A stretch of DNA of 64,000 nucleotides from Flaveria trinervia (lineage: Eukaryota > Streptophyta > Magnoliopsida > Asterales > Asteraceae): assembly GCA_025506515.1 (NCBI GenBank), contig CM046452.1, positions 105,138,551-105,202,550 on the forward strand. Reading direction: 5' to 3'. Of this stretch, positions 11,225 to 24,000 are shown piece after piece; the stretch's first letter is position 1; each line of letters opens with the position of its first letter. Made by a program: the position numbers and the translations under genes. The notes under the pieces are model-generated. The model was not told the DNA's origin. It did no database searches and saw nothing but the letters and a program-made list of their open reading frames with translations.

Positions 11225-11800
11225 TTAATTTGTAGCCTCACCATTCTCATCTAATATAACCATCTTTAATCCATCTCTTCTCGTAACTCGTGACAATGCA
11301 ACGTAAAGCTGACCATGTGTGAAAACTGGTTGTTTTAAAAACAAACCAACTCTTAATAAAGATTGACCCTTGCTCTTATTTATTATCATGGCAAAACAAA
11401 CGGTTAAAGGAAATTGTCTTATTTGAAACTTAAAATGTAACCTCTTGTCAGTTGGTATCAATGAAATTCTAGGGATAAAAGTACGTTCTCCAATGTTATT
11501 CCCAGATATAACCTCTGCTTCTATAACACATCTTCATAATGATACGACTTGTAAACGTGTTCCATTACATAAGCCACTTTTTTATCAATATTTCTAAGAA
11601 GCGTGACCGGAACACCGACTTTTAACACTAACCTGTGATTGGGCAATCCGTCAAATTTTATACCATTGAGTATATCTGGAGAATATAAACTTTCATCTAA
11701 ATTAGAATTCATCATTTCTGTTTGACATATAGAATCAGAACTAAGATATTCCATTTCTTTACCCGTGAAAACTGAAAGCAATTTTTCATTTATCTCATAG
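11225..11800 (-). pseudogene. Helitron-type PIF1 helicase, C-terminal fragment
   Basis: Two frames give the C-terminal end of a Helitron/PIF1 helicase: LPNHRLVLKVGVPVTLLRNI, then after a frameshift KSGLCNGTRLQVVSL, a TGA, EAEVISGNNIGERTFIPRIS, and MIPTDKRLHFKFQIRQFPLT, INKSKGQSL, FTHGQLYVALSRVTRRDGLK. The last two are the final helicase motifs of this superfamily 1 family. The upstream Walker A part and the Rep (HUH) nuclease are absent. About 250 bp of non-coding sequence separates it from the Helitron 3' hairpin. Confidence 0.8.
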
Positions 11801-11939
11801 TGAAATATAAATCTTTCTCATTTTGTTAAAGAAAAAATTTAACATAAAAAATTAATAACACAAGGTAATTAAATGTTATACATTTGAGAATAGTCATATT
11901 TTTTTAAAAAAATGCAAAATGTAGATCTTGAATTGTGAT

Positions 11940-12880
11940 GTTAATTTTTTTGCTCAGCGTCCCCTTCTTGGTTGTATAACTTTTAAGTTCTCCAACCTCA
12001 ACAACAAAACCGATGACATCTACATTTCATTGTATAAAATTTATTTAGGAAAACTAATCAAAAAATATAAATTATAATTTTTATTAAAATATATGATACA
12101 ATGTTAATTATTTTTACCTAGTGGTTGCTCGTCTGGCAAGGTCTTTTCAACAATATGCTCAAATGATGTAAAAGAGAAATCGTATTCCGAGCCAGAGAAG
12201 TCATGACAGATTTTCACTTCAGTGTCTGGCTGGATTCCAATTTTATTTTTATTTTCAATGTAACAGTACTTGGTTTCATTTAGAGCAATTCCAGGTTTGC
12301 GAATTAAATAACAACTTGAATTAAATTGATAAATTATTCAAATTGAGAAAGAAGTAAACATAAAATGTTAGTTAACATAAAATTATAAAAATACAAGAAA
12401 AGTTAACAGAACATAGTATATAATAGTGAATGTAGTACATGAGTTTTGTAATAAAAATGGAAACGTTACCTACTTCTGCCAACAATTTTTCGAACTTGAG
12501 AAACCACTTCTTCAAAACGTTACATTGCATTGTTGTACCCTTAAGCGAAAGAAGATAAAATATTTATATATGAATATAGATTGCAAGTAAAGGTATGTTT
12601 TTTTAAAATGTCATATGAACAAAGTATAAAATTATAAGTTGATCTAACCTTCTCGTCCATAATTATAAACTCAATAGAGTAGATGGGTTGTTATACTTTG
12701 ACATTTTCCAAAGTCGAATTATACGAACCTTGATAGTGTAATCACGTCGTGTTATATCCAAATCCTTCAACAAAGTAACCTCATTTGCCGATACTGACCT
12801 GCTTATTAAGAATAATGTAAATGTATGATGCATGATAAGTATGAAATGATAATAAAACGTATTAAATATTAACATTACCG
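11940..12880 (-). pseudogene. RPA1-like (replication protein A large subunit, Helitron-associated) relic
   Basis: Exon-like pieces on the minus strand match plant RPA70-like proteins: VTLLKDLDITRRDYTIKVRI then IRLWKM..YNNPSTLL (N-terminal OB fold, 12680-12820); MQCNVLKKWFLKFEKLLAE (about 12480-12545); ALNETKYCYIENKNKIGIQP and HDFSGSEYDFSFTSFEHIVE (12120-12300, ending at a GT donor); and VDVIGFVVEVGELKSYTTKK (about 11950-12020). A small deletion breaks the first piece just before 'FIIMDEK'. It lies upstream of the helicase relic on the same strand. Borders are approximate. Confidence 0.65.
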
Positions 12881-13505
12881 GGAAGTTTGAACAATGTTTG
12901 ATGCCATAATAGTACTATTACAGGAGATAAATCGAAGTGCCCTATTGAAAAATGGTTAGCAATGATATGGAATTTGACAATGTAGTATTAGTACATATAT
13001 AAGAAAAATATTTACTAATTTAGGGAAGTAATATACTTTAGTACATATAGTCTACGGTTAATTTAGGCAATAATTTACTATAAAAATCTGACGAATCCTC
13101 TACTAAAAGTATCCAATGATTCTAATAAATTTAGTTTATATATGTCATACGATTTGAATTTTAAAGATTAGCTAATAAATTATAAACTAATTTAAGAATG
13201 ATTTACAAGTATATTTCATATTCTAAGAATGATTTGCAAGAATATCATCGATTCTTTTATAATAATTACTTTAGGTAATATAACTTATTTTAAGAATGAT
13301 TTGAATGGATATATTTATTTAAAAAATATTCTAATCTTTTGTAAATATTTTCCTAATATACTTTTAGTTATATTTGGTTATATAATGATGACTGAAATCA
13401 GTTATATTTTATAATTTATGGAAAATATGTACACTTCTAAAAATAAAATATACATAAATATGGAAAGATATTTAAATATCGTTTCGGATTGTTAATATTA
13501 ATCTT

Positions 13506-15989
13506 TGTCACACCCCAATCTTGACGGCGGAAACGTCGAGATGTGAGGGTTAAGATTGTTCACAACCACATAACGCTATATTTAAATGTAAATGTTAATA
13601 TTATAAGTCTCAAAAGGAAATACAAAGATAAGTCTCAAACATAAAATAAGTTCCAAACAAAACAAAACATTACATAAATATTTTATTTATTAAACTAGGT
13701 CCAAGTCCTAGTTTTATTGCAGGCTTTAAAAGTCCTTTGGGGATTTCCTGAAATATGATAAAAATAAAAGGTCAACTATAAATAGTTGGTGAGTTTCCAA
13801 GGGTTTTCATACATAATAATAACAAGGTTACAAGTAGCAATTCATGTCATAGGTTATAAGTTAGTAAGGTTATAGAACACATATCGTTACAACCAAACCT
13901 CGACTTGATTACAAGTATAAAAGATTGGCTAAGTGTATTTGGTTCCCATGATGAACAAGCATACGTCATCAGAAGCCGGCAATACCTAGGCTTTAGCACC
14001 AAATAGGCTTGTCAGGCCCAAAGATCTAAGACGTCGCCAGGCTAGCAATAGTTAATGATTGCAAACAAATATGTATCTCATATAATCACTTACAACGCAC
14101 AAATAACCATGACAAAATATAAAGATGAATTGCAAGTGCTTTACAAGTTTAAACGTTTATAAGTGTATGATGTATAAGTATCATGTTTCACCCCAAAATA
14201 GTGTGAAAAACATAAAAAGGGGCAAGGAAACTCACATGGTAAATAAGTATATGATGAAGATTAATAAGATTGGTAATAAACGTTGTTCCAAAATAAATCG
14301 TCACAAGGCACCTAAATATATTTATACACAAGGTTAAAGTTTAATATTAAGTTTAACGAATTATTATGAGCTAGGGTTCTATTTGAGGTTTGGGGGTTTT
14401 GTCAATTATATTTAACAAACGAAACCAATTATATTTTCGTGGAACGATTTGCTTATATTATAAAATATAGAACAAAAATAACATTTATAAAAATTTAGTA
14501 TTATTCATAAAGTTAATTAAGGTTTGAAATAAAAATGAACATGATTTAATCGACAACTAATTAAACAATGGTTGAACTAATAACTAGTATTTTAAGTCTA
14601 AATTTTATAAAATATAACCTTCCCTTTGAAATTTTGAATAAAATATAAGGATATTTTTATAAATAAATTTACAGAAAATATCACATGGTTTAAACTACAC
14701 GTAATTTATAAAAATAAATTTTTTAATATTTTTAGAATTTTTATATGTTTTAAAAGTTGCAAAACATTCAAAAAAACAATGTTGGAGGTCACCGGGTTCG
14801 AACCCGTGACCTCTAAGTTGGAAAGTGAACACGAAACCAGTGAACCAAAGCCTAAACCACATTCTAAACTTCGTTTTAAAACCTTAAAAGCATTGCCAAT
14901 AAAAACCCCCAATTCCCATATAAACCCTAGAATTTGTTTACCCCAAATCGAACCCCAATTTGTTAATGTAAACGTGTGCAATCATGGGGCTTTTGTTCCC
15001 CATGTTTAATCGAGCATATACATGTATCTAATTACCCGGTTACGTTTGAATTGAAGGTTTCCACAACAATGAACAGGTCGTGGTCGAGAGATGTGCAATC
15101 GTGGTGTAAATGTTGATGATAACTCAATTAACTTTGTGGGTAACTTCGTGTGATGTATTTGATGCAAAGCCCTTTGCCAATTTCAACAATTGAAGCTCGG
15201 AAGATGATGAACACGTTAGTTGCAGGTTGCGACTTCAAAGGGGTAATCGAAGGAGATGTTTGTGTTTGATTCAGGTGAAATTGAGGAGTGTTAACGTTTA
15301 GGAACACTTAGATGATTGATTAGATGAGTTTAATTAGGTTATTATTATGATTTAAGGTTCGATCGGTTATGGAGTTGAAGGTGTCGGTTACATGTTTGAT
15401 TAAACCCATTAACCGACGTTTGTTTGCGTTTAATTGTGACCTTTGGGTTCGGATCGTGTTCTAGAGGGGTTCGGAACGGTTTCGGGATCAAGAAACAACC
15501 AATTCTTGTCGTTTATGAGGTGGCCGGAGCCCGGCCGGAGCTTGGCCGGAGCTCTCGTCGGAAAATCGAGTAGGAGAGGGGGGGTTGGTTTGTGTTTTCA
15601 TTAATTACACAAATGGTCCCTCTAGTTCGTTTTGAATCATTTTCAGCTTTAAACTCTTATTTAAAGTTTCCAAAATTAACAAAACACCCCCTCAACTTAA
15701 ATAAACTTTAAATTTTAAACATTATTCTTTTTTTGTTTTAAACTTTTATAAATTACTAATTGTTATTATTTATACTATTAGTATTTTAGTTATTATTATT
15801 ATTATTATTATATTATTATTATAATTATTATTGTTGATTTAATATTTTATTTATTGACATTCATATATTAAAATTTAATGGCAACTAAGGAATATGTATA
15901 AATAACCATGAATTTCAAGATTGACAACAATGGCCCTTATAAGAATTAACGAGATTAACTTTTAATTAACAAAAATACGAGATGTTACA
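13506..15989 (-). mobile_element. Solo LTR, Ty3/gypsy type, with perfect 5-bp target duplication
   Basis: The sequence runs from TGTCACACCCC to GATGTTACA and is flanked on both sides by ATCTT (13501-13505 and 15990-15994). On the minus strand it reads TGTAACATC...GGGGTGTGACA, the termini of a common plant gypsy LTR class, so the transcribed strand is probably minus. No primer-binding site, polypurine tract or coding region is attached, so it is a solo LTR made by LTR-LTR recombination. It shares long blocks with 21572-24000 (for example the 'gctttagcaccaaataggct' region). It is nested in the Helitron at 10972-17692 and is unusually long (2.48 kb). Confidence 0.85.
14784..14812. repeat. 29-nt near-perfect palindrome with a polymerase III B-box-like core
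   Basis: Inside the solo LTR the arms GAGGTCAC and GTGACCTC flank a GGGTTCGAACCC core, giving an almost fully self-complementary 29-mer. The core equals the T-loop/B-box consensus. No A box or tRNA fold accompanies it. Confidence 0.6.
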
Positions 15990-16620
15990 ATCTTAATCGA
16001 ATATAATATTCATGATAAGTGGTCATTAATTAAGGAAAAAATATAGAGTAAATAATCTTAAGATGTATAAAAATTAATAAGTTAAATGTTTAAATAAGAA
16101 GATAACCGTTTGTATTTTTTATATGTTTAAATTAATGTCTAAGATTCTTTGAGATTAGACAAAATATTAAACAAAATATATCATCCATAAAAATAGATCT
16201 GTGGTATAAAAATCTAAACGAACAGAAATAAATCTTATTGAACATGATATAAAATAACCACATACAATGATTCAAACATACAAAGGACAATATGAAAAAA
16301 AATAAATAGGAAGGTCAGACACCATACCAAAATGTTTGAGCCCGTGTAAAACGATTCAATCTTCATAAAAAACCATGAGAATTCCTGTAACATAATATGC
16401 AGAACACCGAATTATAAAAGATAATCACTTGAGTAAATCGTGTGTTGTCGGCGAAGATACAAATCAAATAAGAAAAACAAAAAATATATTAACAAAATCG
16501 GCAAAACAAAGGAATATATAAAAGGAATCAATCAAATAATCCTTTACCAAAAAACTCTTATTTTATTAAAAAAAAGTTTTCTAGGATTACATTAATAAAA
16601 ATACATTTTAGAAATTTGTC

Positions 16621-17170
16621 TACTCGACTTTGAATATTCTTTGAAACTTGTTTTGCTTTCAAATTTAACCAACGTTAAAAGTAGCTGCAAATACTAAAAT
16701 CCATTATATCAAAGTCTAAATATTCTTCATTCTTTGAGATTTGTTTTGCTTTCAAAGTTAACTAGTTATTTAACCAATGTTGAAAGTGACTGCAAACATT
16801 AAAATCCATTATATCAAAGTCTAAATATTCTTTAATTTTTAAGATTTGTTTTGTTTTCAAAATTAACCAATTTTGAAAGTGGCTATAAACAATAAAATCT
16901 ATTATATCAAAGCCTTGATTTTCTTCATTCTTGGAGATTTGTTTTGCTTTCATTATTAACCAATTTTAAAAGTGACAGAGACATAAAAGCCCACCATTGT
17001 ATCTAAATGTCGATTATCCTCAGTTTTCAAATTACATACGGTTTCAAAATTAACAAATTTTAAAAGAGGCAGCAAATGCTAAAATCCCTTATATCAAACT
17101 CTCGATTATCCTCAGTGTTTCAGATTTGTTTTAAAAGTGGATGCAAACACTTAAATTCCTTATATCATAC
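16621..17170. repeat. Minisatellite, about six units of 70-104 bp
   Basis: A unit recognisable by 'aaaatccattatatcaaag', then 'gagatttgttttgctttcaa', then 'aaccaattttgaaagtg' repeats with anchors at about 16701, 16805, 16899, 16994, 17086 and 17157. Spacing shrinks from 104 to about 70 bp and units diverge toward the 3' side. It lies in the 5' part of the large Helitron; internal minisatellites are common there. Confidence 0.8.
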
Positions 17171-17692
17171 TACAATAGTTAACCAATAATCAACAAAAAT
17201 TATTGAAACCGAACGAAATAACAGACACACTTCAGAAAACGCTAGGAATGATTAGATCTTAGATATAGATGAAATCGGAAATCTTGGATAACGGTTGTAG
17301 AATCGACGAAATCGATGAAATCAACAAAAATCTTAAATGCTTACCTTAGAACCATGATGAACTTGAAATCGGAATGATTATATCTTAGATACAGATGAAA
17401 TCGTATGTAGAATTGAAGTATGGCTTGTTGTGTAGAAGCGATGAAATCTTGGACAGCGGCTGTAAGATAGGGAGAATGAAATTAGGGTTAGAATTATGTT
17501 TTTAGGCCTATTTAAGTAAACACGAATGACTGATGGGTCGGGTTGTATAACCGCGTGTTCTTTTTTAAAACCACACTATTGAGATGCCATGTGGACATAA
17601 TTTAGAGGAAAAATTGCCATGTGGCAATGTAATTGTTGAAAAAGTGACATGTGGCTGAAATAGGTTTGATTTATTATATATGAAGATGAAGA

Positions 17693-18294
17693 TTTAAACA
17701 AATCATCCGTAGAATTATGTTATCTTTTAGTAATTGATTTAGGTATAAATGTTTATGGATTATCCACTCAAGGAGAAATCATGAGAAAAACTAATAATTA
17801 CATGAAACCAAAGAAATCATGAAAACCAATAACATAGTTTATAATTTTTTTTATTTTAATTGTTAAAAAGTTATTTAAGTTTTTGTTACATAAATGTAGA
17901 ATATAATTACGAGAATAAATAGTCTTACATATACGTAACACCGTGTTGAATGAAAAACGGTTATGTATACGTAATCTCTATGTGACGTGTATGTAAAACT
18001 AAATATAAAAGGTTTTTCATTTGATTCATACTCTTATTTTTATATATACGCATACGCAAATATAAAGGGTGGTGATAAAATATTTGTAAATTATATAGTC
18101 GGTTTCATTTGCTTTTTTCTAGTTTTCACATATGATATTATGGTTATGTGGTTCATAAGATACTCATGTATCCACTTAAATAACTAAATATACGTGGGTT
18201 AATTAATTATGTATGTAAAAGACTTCTAATAATTCAATGGTATCTGAATAACGATGTATACATGATGTTTAAAGTTGTCAAGATTTAAGTATAA
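17693..18294. other. Short AT-rich spacer between two Helitrons
   Basis: No gene or repeat recognised. Contains scattered 'tacgtaa' motifs only. Confidence 0.5.
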
Positions 18295-19129
18295 CTAGTT
18301 GAATTTCAAGACGTGTGTTGCGCATGTGATAAACAGACCATCAATCAAGATCATCAATTCAAAACAATTTGAAACTCTAGACTCGGGCTTAGAAAGAGCG
18401 TTAGGTTACGGTTGCTAGCCAAATTCGACAGCCAAGCCTAAGCAACCAATAACACTACGGTTTCTCATCACCACCCGAAAGATACCAAAATAAGATGTAT
18501 ATGATCATAACAAAACAGTTTCAGTAAATATGGAGACATCTTAATGTTTGGTGGTAAACAACAAACAAACAAATCCAATGGTCTCAAGCCAACATCCATC
18601 CCTGTACCGACATCGGTTTCAAAACATAACGATCTCAGACGAATCATTCATCATCATCGACCTAAAAGAGACCAACCTTGTGTGGCCTCCACCTCGGCGA
18701 ATCCACCCAAAAAACACAAATCTTAGATATAACCAACATCAAAAACCAAAGATGAACATCAACACAACAGTCTCAAACAAGGTAATCCCATCATCATCGA
18801 CATAACGAACCGGCAAACAACGATGTTCCATTAAAATTATCACCATCAACGTCACCAAACCACAAAATCTCAGTTGCACCAAACCACAAAATCTCAGTTT
18901 GCATCAGTTAACAACATGCATTCAGAAACACCCTCAGATCTAAAAACCCTAACATTTAAAACAAAAAAAAGGAACCAGAGAGAAACAGGGGCAGAGGGTC
19001 CGTGATGGTTGTCCAACCATCACTGTCGACATCTAGTTGGGAGAATACAACCACCAGCCCTATCTCAACCGAAAAAGGGAGGCCGAACTGCGCTGTCTCC
19101 AACGCCGCCGCCACTATCACAGGCACTAA

Positions 19130-21392
19130 TGTAAGGCCCCGTTCCCGAGACGCTCACAGCTGGTCAATCATCGCACATAAAACATATAATTACATTAACT
19201 TTACTAAAATCGTGCAGCGGAAACACTTTAAACAAACATTTCATTTCCTTAAATAAACACTTTTGCAAACTAATACATCGTTCATTACAAAATATAGTTC
19301 TTTCGTATTATAACGCAAAAACGTTATACAAAAGAATGCCATCCAAAAATGCCAAGTAGCTGCCCCGCTCCATCCTCAGTAATGCTCACCTGCCAACTGG
19401 AAAATGCCTAAAAAGTCAGCGTTGCTGAGTGAGTTCTAGTTTTATAAAAACATTGCATTACCTTCCATTCGTTAAAACATTTTCATTACTATTGCACGTG
19501 ATCATACATCGTACGTACATCAAGGTAATCATTATTATCTTCATCATCGTTCGCTTCGTAAATTTCGCACGTTTCGCACATTTCGTACTTATCACACATT
19601 TCGTAATCTTTCACTTCTATATAGGTCATGTCATGTACTTAACCCCCCTCTAGAGCACTAAGAAATTCATTTAGGGTTAAGCAACAAGGACCCCATATCG
19701 CACGTATGGAGTGGTCACTAGGACAGATTCCCCATGTGTGTGTGAACTCTTATGGGTTCGCCAAGATCGCACATTGTATAAAACACAGTAATTAGAAAAT
19801 CACACGTATTGGAGCAGTCACCAAGACTGAACTCTTACTGTGTGTATGAACCCTTATGAGTTAGCCAAAATCGCATGTTGTAAACACACACAGTTGAGCT
19901 AACAACTCTTAATGAGTTGTGAACCTCTTTTCATTTGCTTGTAAGGTTTTTCATTCGTTCCTTCATTATGTTCCACTTTCATTATCTTAAATCTTTCACT
20001 TCGTTAAGATAATACTTTATGTTCATTATCAATATCACATCACGTAAAGCTACGTCATCATACTTAACAAGGAACATAAGAAAACATTCATACATAGCAT
20101 ACATAATCAACATACATCAACATCATCATACACAAAATCAATCATACATCATCCTAAACATCATGCATCACATATTCACATACATAAACATATGCATATC
20201 AAGCCTAAAATCATCATAAAACTTAACTGACCCACCGCGGTTAAGCGGGGGTTCGGGGGCGGCATCCCCTAACAGTGGGGTCCTAGGGGCAGCAGCCCCC
20301 AGTGGGGTCCAAGGGCCAACGCCCCTGGCTGGGGTCGCGCTGACCGGTCAGCGTGAAATTTTTTATTTTAACACTTTTATATAGCACATTTCCTTATAGA
20401 AAAATTGATCTTCCAATTAAAACCTCTTAAAATCTTGGTCGTTTAAAACATATATTTAGTATGTATTTCCAGTCCCAAACTAGTTCAAACCCTTATCTAA
20501 GGGATCTAGAACTCACCTGTACTCGATGAGTAGCTTCTCAATCAAGCTTACAAAGCAAGGGTTGCACTACACAACCTGCAGATAAGTTAACATTCAAATG
20601 AGTTAATTTCTGCCTAAATTCGCTGCCAGACCAGCAGTTTCCCTGCTAGTTTCACCAGCAGTTTTGCTGCTAGTTTCACTGGCATCTTCGTTGTGTTTCA
20701 CTGGCATCTTCGCTGCCAGTTTCGCCCACATTCGTTGGAAAACCATGTCTGCGAAACTACCTGCGAAACTATAGTTTCGCAGGAAGATCCACAGTTTCGC
20801 TGGACGAATACCTAATTTCGCTGGATAAACACCCAGTTTCGCAAAACGGGCTGAAAATTATGAACCACCCCATTTTTGACCCAAAACTTCAATCTTTTAC
20901 ACCCAAAACCTTGGTTTATCACCCAATAAGCTTTATCTAAGCTTCTTACATGTTTTCTTACAAAATAATCATGAGTTTTGGGCGAATCTTTATCACTTTT
21001 AAAAACCAAACCCTAGAATCCGGGTTTACATCAAAAGCAATGATTAAATGATGTTTCTTACCTGGATTATTGGCGTTTTCTTGTTGTTTGGATGCCCACG
21101 AACACCGATCTTCAATCTCAAGATCAATCGAGCCTTGAATCTTTAATTCTTTCAACTTTCTCTCTCTACTCTCTCTCTCTCTCTAGAACTAGAGTGTTGA
21201 ATTGCAAATGAGAGCTGCTCAAGCTGATCCGTTTATATATATCGGGTGTTCCGAGGACCTTAAACTCGCCAAACACATAACCCGAAGAGTTAACTCGGTC
21301 TATAACACATATGCATCTTATTTTCATTAAAGGATCTCGTCTAATCCCATTATTATTATTTGGCTCGCTTAGACATTATTCGGGGCGTTACA
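19130..21392 (-). mobile_element. Solo LTR, gypsy type, with perfect 5-bp target duplication
   Basis: Runs from TGTAAGGCCCCG to CGGGGCGTTACA and is flanked by ACTAA on both sides (19125-19129 and 21393-21397). On the minus strand it starts TGTAACGCCCCG. A TATA-like box on that strand (TATATATAAACGG, about 21226-21240) supports minus-strand transcription. No internal retroelement region is attached. It contains a duplicated block of roughly 105 bp (about 19695-19790 and 19800-19895), a GTTTCGC minisatellite (20615-20850), GC-rich 'ggggc' blocks (20225-20340) and a CT microsatellite (21162-21185). It is unrelated to the other two solo LTRs apart from the termini. Confidence 0.87.
20615..20850. 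repeat. Degenerate GTTTCGCTGG minisatellite
   Basis: A core 'agtttcgctgg'/'gctgctagtttc' recurs more than ten times in about 235 bp with variable spacing, including inverted pairs such as 'gcgaaactatagtttcgc'. It lies inside the solo LTR at 19130-21392. Confidence 0.7.
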
Positions 21393-21571
21393 ACTAACGA
21401 CCATCGGCCATCGACGCAGTGGACCCTGGGTAGACCGAAAATGAGGAATCCAACACAGGAGGCATAAAAACGTGACCTGTCAGAACACAACCGCCTCAAT
21501 CGCGCCAATCTAACCGGAAACAGAAGGGCAACCGCCCACATCCCCACCGCCATCGCCATTGTCACTATGTC

Positions 21572-21869
21572 TGTCACACCCCAACCGACGGCGGAATCAT
21601 CAAGGCGGACGAATGTGAAACGATTGTTCATAGCACATGGAACTAAATAAGTTGTAATAATATTAAATATTATTTTTATTTAACATTACAAGACAATTAA
21701 ATAAATACAACACAAACAAGATATACGCAACAACATAAGACTTTCAATTAACTAAGTCCAAGTCCTATATGAGTACGAAGAGATCCTCAAGTATCAAACC
21801 TGAAACATGTTAAAAATAAAAGGGTCAACTTTGAAAGTTGGTGAGTTCACATGGGTTGAACATACATAC

Positions 21870-21902
<33 letters not shown>

Positions 21903-24000
21903 AAGGTTTACAAGTAGCAATTCATGTCAATAGTTATGAGTTAGCAAGTTTATAGAACACATATAGTTACAACCAAACCTCGACTTAATTACAAGTTTAT
22001 AAGATTGGCTAAGTGTACTTGGTTCTTATGATGAACAAGTCATACGTCATCAGGAGCCGACAATACATCAGCTTTAGCACCAAATAGGCTTGTCAGGCCC
22101 AAACATCTAAGAAGTCATCAGGCTAGTAATAGTTAATGATTGTAAAAAAATATGTATCTCATATAAGACTTACAATAACACAAATAACCATGACAAAAAA
22201 AGTAAAGATGAATTGCATGTCATTTACAAGTATCAAGATGTTTACAAGTGTAAGTTTATAATGTTAACATGTTTCACCCCAAAAGGTGTGAAAATAAAGT
22301 AAAAAGGGGCACGGAGAACTCATATGGAAGACTTACAAGTATAGTGATGGTTATAGAGTATATAAGAAAACTTGGATGTCAAGAGCCAAAGATGATGTCC
22401 TAAATGATAAAAAATAATAACTTGAGGTTGAAATTCATTACAAGAAGTTAGGAAGTTTAGAGAATGCTAAAAAGCGAAAGATAGATCGAAAAAGGATTAT
22501 TACATTAATTTTAGATTCTGGACAGAATGTTGGTATGTATTTGAACAAGTTTTAAAAATAGAAAACGATTTCATAAAATTATAAAAATTTATACTTGATT
22601 ATTTCAAAGTCTCCTGAACAACTTTCATTCAGAAACAATTTTATGAAAAGATCTTTAAATAGGTCAAAAAAGCATCACAAGATAGAAGGTGCTTAAATGC
22701 GCACTTATCTTGTGAATGCTATTGTTGAGTCGTCCAATTGAGTTTGAAGACGTATAAACTGTCGTTGAAAAGACAATCAATGAACTTAACATTGGAGTCT
22801 GAGTTTACTCAAATTTAGTTTGTTATGATCAAGTTATGGTCGGTTGAATTAAGATTATATTCTGCCAGAATTGTAGTAAGGCACTTATGTGCACTTTTAA
22901 AATCGTTAAAGCATAAAACGGGTTAGAACATTTTATTATGTCAATATATGGTATATTAGTCTTCATTTGAGTTATAAAAATATTATAAGACTTTGGCATA
23001 ACCATCATTAGAACAATAATCTTGTGGAATAACGAATGTGGCGGCATAGCCGTCCATATGCAAACGAGATTCTTTGTTTATGTTAGTGTGTTGTGAGCTT
23101 ACTTTAGGAATGTTAGTGATTGTTATAAGGTTAACGATTATTAAAATGTTAATGATCAAATGATAATGATTAAAATAAAAAGAGATTTGGTAGAAGAAAG
23201 GACTATAGTAAGAACATAAAGTCATGACAATAATTGGATGTTAGGATGATTGAAATGTATAATATAAAAGCAATAAAAGATTACTTTAGTATTAAGAATT
23301 CTTGAAATTTCTTGTAAATAAAATTTTTCAAATTGATCATAACCAATGGATGAAAGAAAGATATGAGAGTGAGATTTTTAAAGAATGAGCAAATGAAAAG
23401 TGAGGCCTAAGCCTTGCTTTCATACTTGAGATTAGGAGGAGGTTATGAATGATGTTAATGGTGATTATAAGTCTTTTAAAAGGGGGTTATGATTGAATTT
23501 GATATTAAATATAAAATTAAATAATTTAAATAAATAAAAGAATACTTACATTTTAAACTTTAAATTTATTAAAACTTTGATTTTAATTTAACAACTTGTT
23601 TTCTATTAAATCTTTGTAGACTTTATAAATCTAATAAGAACTTCTAATTTGATTATTTATTTTAATTGAATATTTAAAATCTTATAAATATTAATAACAT
23701 TTTATAGACCTTACATATTTGTAAAAATAATAATTTTGTATTTTAATCCTTTATTTTAGTTTTATAATTAAAACTCATAAATGACAAATAAACTTCATGA
23801 ATTTATACAAATTTATTTTATAAATCATGAAATTACCATGAATTAGTTTAATAAATGGAAGTTGAATAAATAGTATTATTATTGTTTTTGAAGGATTAAA
23901 ATAAATTAAATTTCTAACTAACGTATTTGATTTTTCCAAAAAATTAACCCAAACGGATTTGAGTTTGGGTTTCTATTTTCCAAAATGGGCAGATGTTACA
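21572..24000 (-). mobile_element. Solo LTR, same family as 13506-15989
   Basis: Starts TGTCACACCCCAACC and ends AGATGTTACA. Flanks are ATGTC (left) and GTGTC (right), a 5-bp duplication with one mismatch. It shares with 13506-15989 the termini and blocks such as 'caagtagcaattcatgtca' and 'cataggcttgtcagg'-like segments. No internal region. It sits only about 180 bp from the other solo LTR, in the same Helitron. The 3' half is very AT-rich and non-coding. Confidence 0.8.
21862..21902. repeat. TA microsatellite
   Basis: An AT dinucleotide tract broken once by 'tgta', in the 5' part of the solo LTR. Confidence 0.9.

Larger units (their letters stand above)
10972..17692 (-). mobile_element. Large decayed Helitron with RPA-like and helicase relics and a nested solo LTR
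   Basis: The minus-strand 3' end has CTAG (10972-10975) beside a host T, preceded by a short stem (CCGT...ACGG). A candidate 5' end is A|TCTTCATCTTCATATATAAT at 17692, followed by the 'gccacatggcaa' motifs often seen near Helitron starts. Inside, from the 5' side, are a minisatellite (16621-17170), a solo LTR (13506-15989), an RPA-like gene relic (11940-12880) and a PIF1-type helicase C-terminal relic (11225-11800). Without the LTR it would span about 4.2 kb. RPA-like genes next to Rep/Hel are known in plant Helitrons. That the two ends belong together is inference; the helicase and the 3' end are the firmest parts. Confidence 0.6.

Noticed and set aside
14779..15009. Open frames on both strands (LEVTGFEPVTS / LEVTGSNPVTS) and tRNA-like core
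   Set aside because: They come from the palindrome in a solo LTR; no gene context, and no tRNA fold.
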